From Acidimicrobiaceae bacterium (lineage in GTDB: Bacteria > Actinomycetota > Acidimicrobiia > Acidimicrobiales > RAAP-2), in contig PMAL01000181.1 of the NCBI GenBank assembly GCA_003152555.1, positions 440-6,409 on the forward strand: a DNA stretch of 5,970 nt, in the 5' to 3' direction. The number at the start of each line of letters is the position of its first letter. The stretch's first letter is position 1. A program made the position numbers and the translations under genes. The notes under the pieces are model-generated. The model did no database searches, had not been told where the DNA came from, and saw only the letters and a program-made list of their open reading frames with translations. This document shows, one piece after another, positions 1 through 5,970 of this stretch.

Positions 1-1076
1 CCGAGCCCAAATTCGGGCAGGCCCTCAGCCAGCCATCGCTCATTGATTTCGGCCTGCAGGGCGTGCATGCCCGCGGCCGCCGCGACGGCGCGATCGGCGT
101 GGTCGGGCTGGGAAACCGGTGCGCCAAAGACCGCCATGACGGCGTCACCGACGAACTGCATCACCGTGCCGCCCTCGCCGAGGATGGCCTGGTTCATGGC
201 GGCGCGATGGGTATTGAGTTGGCCCGCGAGTTGACTTGGATCGGCGTGCTCGGCAATGGCGGAATAGGCACGGATGTCGCTCATGACCACGGTCACCTCC
301 ACGCGCTCAGTCTCGCCGATGCGACGACCCTCCAACCGTACTTTTTCGGCGATGCCTCCGGGCAGCAGACGCGACAACGTCTCACCCTGCTCTTCGCGGT
401 CAACAATGGCCAGGTGCAGCAGCCGTAGTCGCTGGAGCGCTCCCTGATTACCGGCGCTGACGCCCTGGGCCAACTTGAAGAACACGGCTTCGACTTCGGC
501 GTCAACAGCTTCGGGCGGCAGTCCGCGAGCGACCGCGATGGCCTTGATTGGTTTGCCCTCGGCAACCAGCGCCAGCAACGCCTCTTCGGGTTCGCTCAGT
601 TCGCCACTGGACGTGACAGGCCGCACCAGCGCCTCAACAATGGAAGGGTCCAAGGCGGTCCCGCCGGTCGCTACGGTTCGGATGGCCTCGATCAGTTGAT
701 TGCCTTCGGCGATGTGGTCCTTTAAGAGGTAGCCGTATCCGGCCGAGCCCTCGGCGAGCAACGCCACCGCGTATTCCGGGTCGTCGTACTGCGAGAGGAT
801 GACAACCCCGGTGCCCGGGTGGCGCTTGCGAATCTCTTTGGCGGCGTCGATGCCTTCGCGGTGGAACTGGGGCGGCATGCGAATGTCGGTGACGAGTACC
901 TGCGGCGCGGCATCGGTCGCCCCCGTGACGGTGCCCTCAAAGTCGGCCGCGACCCCCACCACGCGCAGGTCCTTGTGGCGGTCAATGAGGGCGCGCACGC
1001 CCTCTCGCACGATCAGATTGTCGTCGGCGAGAAAGACGGTGATTACCCCTTCACCCACTTCGTTGCCATCGCTCAT
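1..1076 (-). CDS. Response regulator-class III adenylate/guanylate cyclase fusion, C-terminus cut by window edge
   Basis: The ATG is at 1076 and the frame stays open to position 1, giving 358 visible residues. Residues 12-125 are a CheY/NarL-like receiver with acidic pair D18/D19, phospho-acceptor D64 in a TDIRMPP motif, S95 in the Thr/Ser switch position, Y116 and K119. Residues 160-205 align with a LuxR-type HTH (LALVAEG, later FFKL), but the recognition helix has acidic D192, E194 and E196 and probably no longer binds DNA. A short helical linker (about 214-250) leads to a class III cyclase domain. D267 (SDIRAYS) and D311 (FVGDAVMAVFG) are the two metal-binding Asp residues, 44 apart as in the family. 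The purine-selecting Lys, expected four residues before D311, is Q307. The remaining catalytic Asp/Asn, Asn and Arg lie beyond the window. Such proteins convert ATP or GTP to a cyclic nucleotide under control of a sensor kinase; no kinase is visible here. I see no good Shine-Dalgarno sequence before the ATG. An upstream in-frame GTG at 1127 is possible but would translate through a terminator-like hairpin. Confidence 0.9.
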   Translation of the reverse strand, partial: MSDGNEVGEGVITVFLADDNLIVREGVRALIDRHKDLRVVGVAADFEGTVTGATDAAPQVLVTDIRMPPQFHREGIDAAKEIRKRHPGTGVVILSQYDDPEYAVALLAEGSAGYGYLLKDHIAEGNQLIEAIRTVATGGTALDPSIVEALVRPVTSSGELSEPEEALLALVAEGKPIKAIAVARGLPPEAVDAEVEAVFFKLAQGVSAGNQGALQRLRLLHLAIVDREEQGETLSRLLPGGIAEKVRLEGRRIGETERVEVTVVMSDIRAYSAIAEHADPSQLAGQLNTHRAAMNQAILGEGGTVMQFVGDAVMAVFGAPVSQPDHADRAVAAAAGMHALQAEINERWLAEGLPEFGL

Positions 1077-1104
1077 GGAGTTAATTTGCCACGTCGGGTT
1101 GGGC

Positions 1105-1125
1105 AAAAAAAGGGGGCAGGCCCCC
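1105..1125 (-). terminator. Intrinsic-terminator-like hairpin in the cyclase leader
   Basis: Read on the minus strand, GGGGG, a 4-nt CCTG loop and CCCCC are followed directly by seven T residues. This is the classic rho-independent pattern. It sits about 29 nt before the cyclase ATG at 1076 and points toward that gene, so it lies inside the likely 5' leader rather than after a gene. It may be an attenuator, or a block to transcription entering from the right. Confidence 0.55.
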
Positions 1126-1132
1126 ACTGGGG
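1122..1132 (-). promoter_or_regulatory. Short hairpin that competes with the terminator stem
   Basis: On the minus strand CCCC-AGT-GGGG can form a 4-bp stem. Its GGGG arm (1122-1125) is also the first arm of the terminator hairpin at 1112-1125, so only one can form at a time. The geometry is that of an anti-terminator/terminator pair, though the stem is short and may form by chance in such G/C-rich sequence. Confidence 0.3.
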
Positions 1133-1134
1133 AG

Positions 1135-1153
1135 GGGGTGCCAGGACCACCCC
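1135..1153. promoter_or_regulatory. GGGGTG/CACCCC inverted repeat
   Basis: A perfect 6-bp inverted repeat (1135-1140 with 1148-1153) has a 7-nt loop, in the core of the divergent intergenic region. It could be the first hairpin of a leader RNA or a protein-binding operator. The sequence does not tell which. Confidence 0.35.
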
Positions 1154-1200
1154 TCGAAATAGGGCCACCATCCTTTTTTTAATTTGAATAGTTGGCGAAG

Positions 1201-1210
1201 ATGGCGCCAT
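1201..1210. repeat. 10-bp palindrome ATGGCGCCAT over the start of the cNMP-binding gene
   Basis: A perfect 10-bp palindrome overlaps the first two bases of the start codon at 1209. It also creates a three-codon reading frame (ATG GCG CCA TGA, 1201-1212) whose stop overlaps the real ATG. It could be an operator or a translational-coupling device, but a palindrome this short may be chance. Confidence 0.25.
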
Positions 1211-2213
1211 GAGATACGAAAATTCAGTCACGTCATTGTCGTGGATTCCTTCCGAGGCAATCCAGGGCACCACCAAGCTCCCTTTCGAAGTGGGCATGGC
1301 CCACTACGATCCGCCGCCGCCCGACGAACTGGGAAGACTCGACGAACTGCGCGAGGCCGATCGATTCCGGTTCGCTAACCAACTTTCCGCGTGGATCGAA
1401 GTACGAGCCTCGGGAGAGATCTCGGGTGCCGGGTATTCTGGTGCCGGTCAGATTGGCAGCACGACGGTGAAGCTGGGACCGGTGAGCCACGTCTTTCAGG
1501 CGGTTTCCCTGCCCGACATTCAGCGCGACCCCGAGTACGGCGACGGCTGGGTGCGCTTCAGCCAGACCGCCGGGGGGCGCACCGGTATGCCCGCACCACG
1601 CTCGGTACGCCGCGCGCCCTTCATCCAGTGGCAGGCGCCGCTGGCCTGGACGACGCTGTCACTGACATTGTTCGCCGACGGCACGGCCAAGCGTGAGATG
1701 ACTGGAGCGAGTCGCTTCCCGCGTCACTGGGTCTACGACCACGAGGGCCACCTAGTGAACAAGTCGGGCCTCATTGACTTCAACGACTGGTATCGCAAGT
1801 CCTTTGGTAAGCACACCCCCTGGGGCGAGCAGGACTCCGAGGCCTTCGTCACCGTGGTTGAATCCGCCCTCGAACGATCGTTGTCCAGACAACTCATGAC
1901 CGGGGCCGCTAAACCTAAGATTATGAAGATTGACAAGGGCACCAGCCTGGTGCGTCAGGGAGAGAAGGGTTCGGACGTGTATCTGATCCTCGATGGCGTG
2001 CTTCGAATCGACGTGAACGGCGAACGGGTGGCGGAGTACGGACCCGGGGCGCTCTTGGGCGAGCGGGCGCACTTGGAAGATGGTCTGCGCACGTCATCGA
2101 TCGTGGCCGTTACCAATAGTCGTGTGGCGTCGGTGCCGGGTGAATCACTGGACCGCACGTCGCTCGAGCAGCTCTCTACGGGACATCGCCGGGAAGACAC
2201 GAGCGCGGGCTAA
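1209..2213 (+). CDS. Cyclic-nucleotide-binding domain protein with an unrecognised N-terminal domain
   Basis: 334 aa. The C-terminal third (about 237-316) is a cyclic-nucleotide-binding domain: KGTSLVRQGEKGSDVYLIL (243-261) leads into the beta roll, followed by a phosphate-binding cassette with GE at 284-285 and R294. The Glu-to-Arg spacing of 9 matches protein-kinase-A-type cassettes. The Arg is followed by T295, a position that affects cAMP/cGMP choice in eukaryotic kinases. Residues 1-230 I do not recognise: a Pro-rich stretch (35-38, four Pro), a Gly/Ser-rich segment around 69-84, probable beta strands with several Trp at 141-177, and a DFNDWYRKSFGKHTPWG segment at 190-206. There is no signal peptide, no HTH and no clear membrane segment, so it is probably cytoplasmic. 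The ATG at 1209 is chosen because reading continues smoothly into an ordered domain; the Shine-Dalgarno sequence is weak (GAAG, about 9 nt upstream). It is divergent from the cyclase and followed after 4 nt by the hydrolase gene. It is likely the receptor or effector for the cyclase product. Confidence 0.85.
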   Translation: MRYENSVTSLSWIPSEAIQGTTKLPFEVGMAHYDPPPPDELGRLDELREADRFRFANQLSAWIEVRASGEISGAGYSGAGQIGSTTVKLGPVSHVFQAVSLPDIQRDPEYGDGWVRFSQTAGGRTGMPAPRSVRRAPFIQWQAPLAWTTLSLTLFADGTAKREMTGASRFPRHWVYDHEGHLVNKSGLIDFNDWYRKSFGKHTPWGEQDSEAFVTVVESALERSLSRQLMTGAAKPKIMKIDKGTSLVRQGEKGSDVYLILDGVLRIDVNGERVAEYGPGALLGERAHLEDGLRTSSIVAVTNSRVASVPGESLDRTSLEQLSTGHRREDTSAG

Positions 2214-2217
2214 CCCG

Positions 2218-3057
2218 GTGCGAGTCCACCTCTTGGGCGTCCGTGGCTCGACGCCCGCGCCGGGCAGCGAGTTCGTGCGCTACGGCGGGTTCACTTCGTG
2301 CGTGGCGATTGCCCACGACGATGACGCCGAGCCCACGCTCGTGCTCGACGCGGGCACGGGCATCCGCCGGCTGAGCGAATTGCTCGGCGGCGCGGCTTTT
2401 CACGGCACGATCCTGCTCAGTCATCTGCACTGGGATCACACGCACGGACTGCCCTTCTTCCGAGGCGGCGACCGCGAGGACGCGAGAGTCAATTTGTTCG
2501 TGCCCGACCAACAAGACGGATCGAGTGCGTTCGCCATCCTCGCGCGCGGAATGTCGCCGCCGCACTTTCCCATCGGACCAGACGAACTTCGCGGCGAGTG
2601 GTCCTTCACCAATCTCGATCCAGGAACCCGTGACTTCGAGGGATTTGAGGTGACCGCCGTCGAGATTCCCCACAAGGGCGGACGGACATTCGGGTATCGC
2701 GTGAGTGACGGTCACTCTACGCTCGCCTACATGTCTGATCACTGCCCGTCGGACCTCGGTCCGGGGCCCGATGGGTGGGGCGAGTATCACCAGGCGGCGA
2801 TGTCCCTGTGTGAGGGCGTCGACGTGCTCATACACGACGCGTCGCTGGTCAAGGAGGAGTTGGCGCACGAAGCGTTCTTCGGACACGCGGCGGCTGAGTA
2901 CGCCGTGGAGTTGGGCCGGCGCGCCGGCGTCTCCCAAGTGGTGCTCTTTCACCACAAGCCTGACCGCACCGACGAACAACTCGACGCTATCGCTGGACGT
3001 TTTGGTCCTGAGCCCGTGGTACTTATCGCGTCTGAATCAATGGTGTTGCAACTGTGA
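2218..3057 (+). CDS. PhnP-like MBL-fold metallohydrolase (possible cyclic phosphodiesterase)
   Basis: 279 aa from a GTG at 2218, 4 nt after the preceding stop. The start is chosen because the family-typical N-terminus (VRVHLLGVRGSTPAPG) begins there; an in-frame ATG at 2080 would lie inside the upstream gene. The metallo-beta-lactamase signature HLHWDH gives H69, H71, D73 and H74. H152, D174 (MSDH) and H245/H246 (FHHKP) supply the remaining ligands expected for a two-metal site, with an H152-D174 spacing close to that of PhnP. The family (COG1235) hydrolyses phosphodiesters, including 1,2-cyclic ribose phosphates. The PhnP structural zinc cysteines are not evident. Given a cyclase and a cyclic-nucleotide receptor next door, breakdown of the cyclic nucleotide is an attractive guess, but substrate cannot be read from sequence. 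No signal peptide is seen. The weak ribosome-binding site suggests translational coupling to the upstream gene. Confidence 0.88.
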   Translation: MRVHLLGVRGSTPAPGSEFVRYGGFTSCVAIAHDDDAEPTLVLDAGTGIRRLSELLGGAAFHGTILLSHLHWDHTHGLPFFRGGDREDARVNLFVPDQQDGSSAFAILARGMSPPHFPIGPDELRGEWSFTNLDPGTRDFEGFEVTAVEIPHKGGRTFGYRVSDGHSTLAYMSDHCPSDLGPGPDGWGEYHQAAMSLCEGVDVLIHDASLVKEELAHEAFFGHAAAEYAVELGRRAGVSQVVLFHHKPDRTDEQLDAIAGRFGPEPVVLIASESMVLQL

Positions 3058-4487
3058 GTGCGGCCCCGCTCGACGCCGTCGTCGTCGGCTCGGGCCCCAA
3101 TGGTCTCGCCGCGGCGCTGCAGCTCGCGCGAGCCGGGTTGTCCGTCGAAGTGATCGAAGGGATGCAGAGCGCGGGTGGCGGGTGTCGCACGCAGGAGTTG
3201 ACGCTGCCCGGTTTCCATCACGACGTCTGCTCAACGGTGCAGTCCATGGTGTCGCTCTCTCCATTCTTCGTGGGAATGGATCTTGAACGTTTTGGCGTGC
3301 GCGAGTGCCGCCCCGACATTGCCTTCGCCCACCCGCTGGATGATGGTCGGGCGGCATTCGTCGTTGGCGACGTGAAAGAAACAGCGTTGGGACTCGGCAG
3401 CGACGCGGCCGCGTACACGTCGCTGTTTGGCCCCCTCTTAAAGGTCGCCCCGACGTTGGCGTCCAACGTGCTGGCGCCACTTCGTACGTTTCCCAAAGGT
3501 CCCGTGTCAATGGCCCGCTTCGGACTGGCGGGTTTGCCATCAGCGACTCGCTTCGTTCGGCGATTCAAGAACGACGATACGAAGGCGCTGATGGGCGGGG
3601 TGGCGGCGCACGCAATGATGGCGCTCGACGCACCGCTTACGGCGGCGTTCGGGATCTTTCTGACCGTGACGGCGCACGCCACTGGATGGCCCGTGGTCGA
3701 GGGCGGCAGCGGACGCCTCGTTGATGCGCTCGTCGCCCAAATCGAGGTTGCCGGCGGCGTCGTCAGCACGGGTCGGTGGATCGAAGAGTTCAGTGATTTG
3801 CCGCCCGCTCGTGCGACCTTGTTTGACACGTCGCCCGAGACGCTGGTCTCGGTTGCGGGAAACCGACTGCCAGCGAGTTACCGCAAGGCGGTCGAGCGTT
3901 TCAAACACGCCCCGGGGGTCTGCAAGGTCGACTGGGCCCTTTCAGGTCCGGTGCCGTGGACCGCGCCAGAGTGCCGCCGGGCTGGAACCGTGCACGTGGG
4001 CGGGACGTTCGAAGAAGTGGCAAAGTCTGAAGCTGACGTGATCGCCGGGCGACACACGGAGAAGCCCTTTTGTCTGGTGGTCCAGCCCAGCATTATTGAC
4101 TCGACGCGCGCGCCAGTTGGCCACCAGACCCTGTGGGCCTACTGTCACGTGCCCAACGGTTCAACCGTTGATATGACCTCGCGCATTGAAGATCAAATTG
4201 AACGGTTCGCTCCGGGTTTTAAGGACCTCGTGCTCGCTCGCGCAACCATCACCGCTCAAGAGGGTGAGACTCACAATCCCAACTACGTCGGCGGCGACAT
4301 CAACGGCGGCGCGGGCAATCTTCGCCAGACCCTCTTTCGCCCGGCCATACGCTGGAATCCGTACCGCACCGGTGCCACTGGATTGTACCTGTGTTCCGCA
4401 TCGACCCCGCCGGGCGGAGGAGTGCACGGCATGTGCGGCGTCGGGGCCGCCAAGGCTGTCCTTCAAGACCTCAAGCGTTCGGGATAA
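3054..4487 (+). CDS. FAD-dependent phytoene desaturase-like oxidoreductase
   Basis: 477 aa from a GTG that overlaps the hydrolase stop by 4 nt (GTGA), a strong sign of translational coupling. The N-terminal Rossmann fold has GSGPNGLAAA (12-21) and E35 at the end of the second strand for the ADP ribose. It is followed by a Gly-rich segment and Arg (GGGCRT, 41-46) typical of phytoene dehydrogenase-related flavoproteins (COG1233). The C-terminal flavin motif lies at 444-466 (LYLCSASTPPGGGVHGMCG), preceded by GGDINGG. Length is normal for the family. Relatives include carotenoid desaturases and isomerases as well as the poorly characterised PYROXD2-like group. No phytoene synthase or other carotenoid gene is in the window, so a carotenoid role is unsupported; a general NAD(P)/FAD oxidoreductase on a hydrophobic substrate is the safest call. 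No clear membrane segment. Confidence 0.9.
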   Translation: MSAAPLDAVVVGSGPNGLAAALQLARAGLSVEVIEGMQSAGGGCRTQELTLPGFHHDVCSTVQSMVSLSPFFVGMDLERFGVRECRPDIAFAHPLDDGRAAFVVGDVKETALGLGSDAAAYTSLFGPLLKVAPTLASNVLAPLRTFPKGPVSMARFGLAGLPSATRFVRRFKNDDTKALMGGVAAHAMMALDAPLTAAFGIFLTVTAHATGWPVVEGGSGRLVDALVAQIEVAGGVVSTGRWIEEFSDLPPARATLFDTSPETLVSVAGNRLPASYRKAVERFKHAPGVCKVDWALSGPVPWTAPECRRAGTVHVGGTFEEVAKSEADVIAGRHTEKPFCLVVQPSIIDSTRAPVGHQTLWAYCHVPNGSTVDMTSRIEDQIERFAPGFKDLVLARATITAQEGETHNPNYVGGDINGGAGNLRQTLFRPAIRWNPYRTGATGLYLCSASTPPGGGVHGMCGVGAAKAVLQDLKRSG

Positions 4488-4621
4488 CCCGGCGCTAATG
4501 CCCTGGACCCAGTAGTGCTACTACGAGGCAGGAAAGAGGGCTGACCGCCTTGGGATTTCTCTCGCGGCCCGACAAACTCTGAACAGAATCTGCAATTGAC
4601 CAGGCGGGGAGGAATGATTCG
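4488..4621. other. Intergenic gap before the permease
   Basis: 134 nt without a credible gene. There is no GC-hairpin with a T-run after the oxidoreductase, so a rho-independent terminator is not evident. A short inverted repeat, AGTAG-TG-CTACT (4511-4522), is present. No convincing promoter was found; the best AT-rich patch is 4571-4598. The last bases hold the permease ribosome-binding site. Confidence 0.5.
4606..4613 (+). promoter_or_regulatory. Shine-Dalgarno sequence of the permease
   Basis: GGGGAGGA lies 8 nt before the GTG at 4622. It abuts an ATG at 4614 with no spacing, and that ATG frame stops after three codons. The site therefore decides for GTG 4622 as the start. Confidence 0.7.
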
Positions 4622-5970
4622 GTGAACGCTCAGTCATGGCGTGTTGCCTGGTATCGGTACCGGTCTAGCCTGTCGCGCCGCTGGACGGGTTACCTCAGCG
4701 TGGTGTTATTGGTGGGCGCACTCGGAGGACTGGCGATGGCGTCGACCGCCGGAGCACGACGCACCGACTCATCCTTCCCCACGTATTTAGCGAGTACCAA
4801 TCCTTCGACGCTGGGTGTGTTCACCCGTTATGACGATCCCGAGCTAAAGATCGACACGGGCTATAACGCCACACTCGCCAATACCGTGGCTCACTTGCCT
4901 CACGTCACGCGCGCCGCGACGGCGATCGTCTTCGACGGCAATATCAACCTCGATGCGGTGAAGGGCGTTCACTACCACTTGCTCGCGGGTGAGTCTCCGC
5001 CCACGATCCTGGGCACGCTTGATGGAGAGTTCACGAACATGGACCGCGTCTCGCTGATTGCCGGGCGAATGCCAAATCCGAGCTCCGTGGACCAGGCGGT
5101 CATGAACCCTGCAGCCGCTCAACAATTGGGCGTGCATATCGGATCGGTAATCACTGCGCCGTTCTACACCGACAAGCAGGTTAACTCTCCCTCACAATCA
5201 GGTCCCGGCCGGATGGTGAAGGTGAAAATTGTTGGCGAGATAATTGCCAGTCGCGACGTCGTCGAGAGCGATATTGCCATGCTCGGTTCGAGTGCGGTGA
5301 TCTTCTCCCAGGGTCTCACTCGCGAATTAGCTGGCCAGTACGCGACCGGCACCGAAACGTATCTGCAGATCCAGGGAGGTAGCGCGAACGCCAAGAATGT
5401 GCTCAACAAGGTCTACAACGTTGATCCGATTGCCCAACATTTTCCGGCGGAATTGACGGAAAGTTTCGTTCCGGCGGCGCAGCAGGCAATCTCTCCCGAA
5501 GCGGTGGCCCTGGGTGTCTTCGGTGCACTGGCAGCACTCTCAACCCTGTTGATCGCCGCGCTCATGATCGGGCGTTTATTGCGCGCGGGCACTGAAGAGC
5601 TTGAGGCGTTGCGTGCCGTAGGTGCCAGTCGCGCGATGTTACTCGGCGACGGATTATTTGGCGTGTTGGGCGCCATTCTCGTCGGGACGTTGTTGGCGGT
5701 GGTCGTTGCGATACTGCTTTCGCCACTGAGTCCGCTCGGGCCCGTTCGTCCGATCTATCCCGATTTGGGAACTAACTTTGACTGGACCGTCCTGGGTTTC
5801 GGAGTGCTCGTACTTGTCGCGGGGCTGTCAGTAGTCGCGTTGTTCATTGCCAACCGTGAAGTGCACCGACTCACTTCGCGACGCTCGTCCAACGCCAACC
5901 GAGGTGAAGCGCCTTGGGTGCGTTCGGCGGCGAACTCCGGCCTGCCCATCGCTGTCGTGACCGGCGTACG
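4622..5970 (+). CDS. FtsX-like ABC transporter permease, C-terminal part beyond window
   Basis: 449 codons are visible and the frame is open at the right edge. After a basic amphipathic N-terminus (SWRVAWYRYRSSLSRRW) comes TM1 (about 23-43). A large extracytoplasmic domain of about 250 residues follows, including a typical MacB/FtsX periplasmic-core-like stretch (LIAGRMPNP; VMNPAAAQQLGV). Then TM2 (295-317), a cytoplasmic loop with EELEALRAVGASRAMLL (325-341) that usually contacts the ATPase, TM3 (345-366) and TM4 (389-410). Family members of this layout are about 800 aa with a second repeat of the same units, so roughly half is probably seen. They couple ATP hydrolysis by a partner ATPase to lipoprotein, peptide or lipid export, or to signalling across the membrane. 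The ATPase is not in the window and may lie to the right. Whether it is cotranscribed with the upstream genes is uncertain; the 134-nt gap and its own strong ribosome-binding site suggest a separate unit. Substrate unknown. Confidence 0.85.
   Translation, partial: MNAQSWRVAWYRYRSSLSRRWTGYLSVVLLVGALGGLAMASTAGARRTDSSFPTYLASTNPSTLGVFTRYDDPELKIDTGYNATLANTVAHLPHVTRAATAIVFDGNINLDAVKGVHYHLLAGESPPTILGTLDGEFTNMDRVSLIAGRMPNPSSVDQAVMNPAAAQQLGVHIGSVITAPFYTDKQVNSPSQSGPGRMVKVKIVGEIIASRDVVESDIAMLGSSAVIFSQGLTRELAGQYATGTETYLQIQGGSANAKNVLNKVYNVDPIAQHFPAELTESFVPAAQQAISPEAVALGVFGALAALSTLLIAALMIGRLLRAGTEELEALRAVGASRAMLLGDGLFGVLGAILVGTLLAVVVAILLSPLSPLGPVRPIYPDLGTNFDWTVLGFGVLVLVAGLSVVALFIANREVHRLTSRRSSNANRGEAPWVRSAANSGLPIAVVTGV

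Larger units (their letters stand above)
1077..1208. promoter_or_regulatory. Divergent intergenic region between cyclase and cNMP-binding genes
   Basis: This 132-nt gap separates two divergent start codons, so it should hold both promoters. The outer parts are AT-rich (1081-1088 and 1174-1192). The core, 1112-1173, is made of G and C runs that can fold several ways. An A7 run at 1105-1111 and a T7 run at 1174-1180 face each other across the core and could pair, extended by neighbouring G/C pairs to about 12 bp. I cannot assign a convincing -35/-10 pair on either strand. The only AT-rich stretch suited to a -10 is 1174-1192. Confidence 0.6.

Noticed and set aside
63..428. Plus-strand ORF of 121 aa opposite the cyclase
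   Set aside because: The minus strand in this interval encodes clear cyclase motifs, so this is an antisense shadow.
1089..1170. Fragments resembling a cobalamin riboswitch (CCACTGG, GCCAGGACCACC)
   Set aside because: The conserved core elements upstream are absent, spacing is wrong and neither neighbour is a cobalamin gene.
1073..1297. 74-aa minus-strand ORF whose stop overlaps the cyclase ATG
   Set aside because: It is antisense to the start of the CNB gene, runs through the hairpins and T-run, and its low-complexity product looks like no protein.
2080..2217. N-terminal extension of the hydrolase from an upstream ATG
   Set aside because: It lies wholly within the CNB gene in another frame, and the family N-terminus begins at the GTG at 2218.
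2176..2979. Long minus-strand ORF (267 aa) opposite the hydrolase
   Set aside because: It is a codon-bias shadow of a gene with a full set of catalytic residues, and its product has no recognisable motif.
4511..4524. AGTAGTGCTACT hairpin as terminator of the oxidoreductase operon
   Set aside because: The stem is short and not GC-rich, the loop is too small, and no T-run follows.
1..5970. CRISPR arrays, tRNA or rRNA genes, insertion sequences
   Set aside because: No regularly spaced repeats, no recognisable tRNA or rRNA sequence, no transposase and no terminal inverted repeats were seen.

Overview
The window looks like a piece of a GC-rich actinobacterial chromosome. The evidence is high GC, frequent GTG starts, 4-nt gene overlaps, and class III cyclase and FtsX-type permease sequences of actinobacterial flavour. 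A member of the Acidimicrobiia or a relative would fit, but that is an inference from composition and protein style only.

Layout. (1) Positions 1-1076 on the minus strand carry the first 358 residues of a one-piece signalling enzyme: a NarL-type receiver domain, a degenerate LuxR-type helix-turn-helix, a short helical linker and a class III nucleotide cyclase domain that runs off the left edge. (2) Positions 1077-1208 are a divergent intergenic region. It is GC-rich in the middle and flanked by an A7 run and a T7 run, with several mutually exclusive hairpins. One of them is a textbook intrinsic terminator pointing at the cyclase gene. (3) Positions 1209-4487 on the plus strand form a tightly packed three-gene operon: a protein with an unrecognised N-terminal domain and a C-terminal cyclic-nucleotide-binding domain, a PhnP-like metallo-beta-lactamase-fold hydrolase (4-nt gap, GTG start), and an FAD-dependent phytoene-desaturase-like oxidoreductase (4-nt GTGA overlap). 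(4) Positions 4488-4621 are a gap with no clear terminator. (5) From 4622 to the right edge is the first half or so of an FtsX-like ABC transporter permease with a GTG start and a good Shine-Dalgarno sequence.

How the genes may work together. The left half reads as a compact cyclic-nucleotide circuit: a phosphorylation-controlled cyclase (synthesis), a cyclic-nucleotide-binding protein (readout) and a metallohydrolase of a fold that includes cyclic phosphodiesterases (possible turnover). The FAD oxidoreductase is translationally coupled to the hydrolase and may be the metabolic output. The shared signalling role is inferred from domain content and gene order. The cyclase has Gln instead of the usual purine-selecting Lys, and the binding domain has Arg-Thr in its phosphate cassette, so the nucleotide is not certain to be cAMP.
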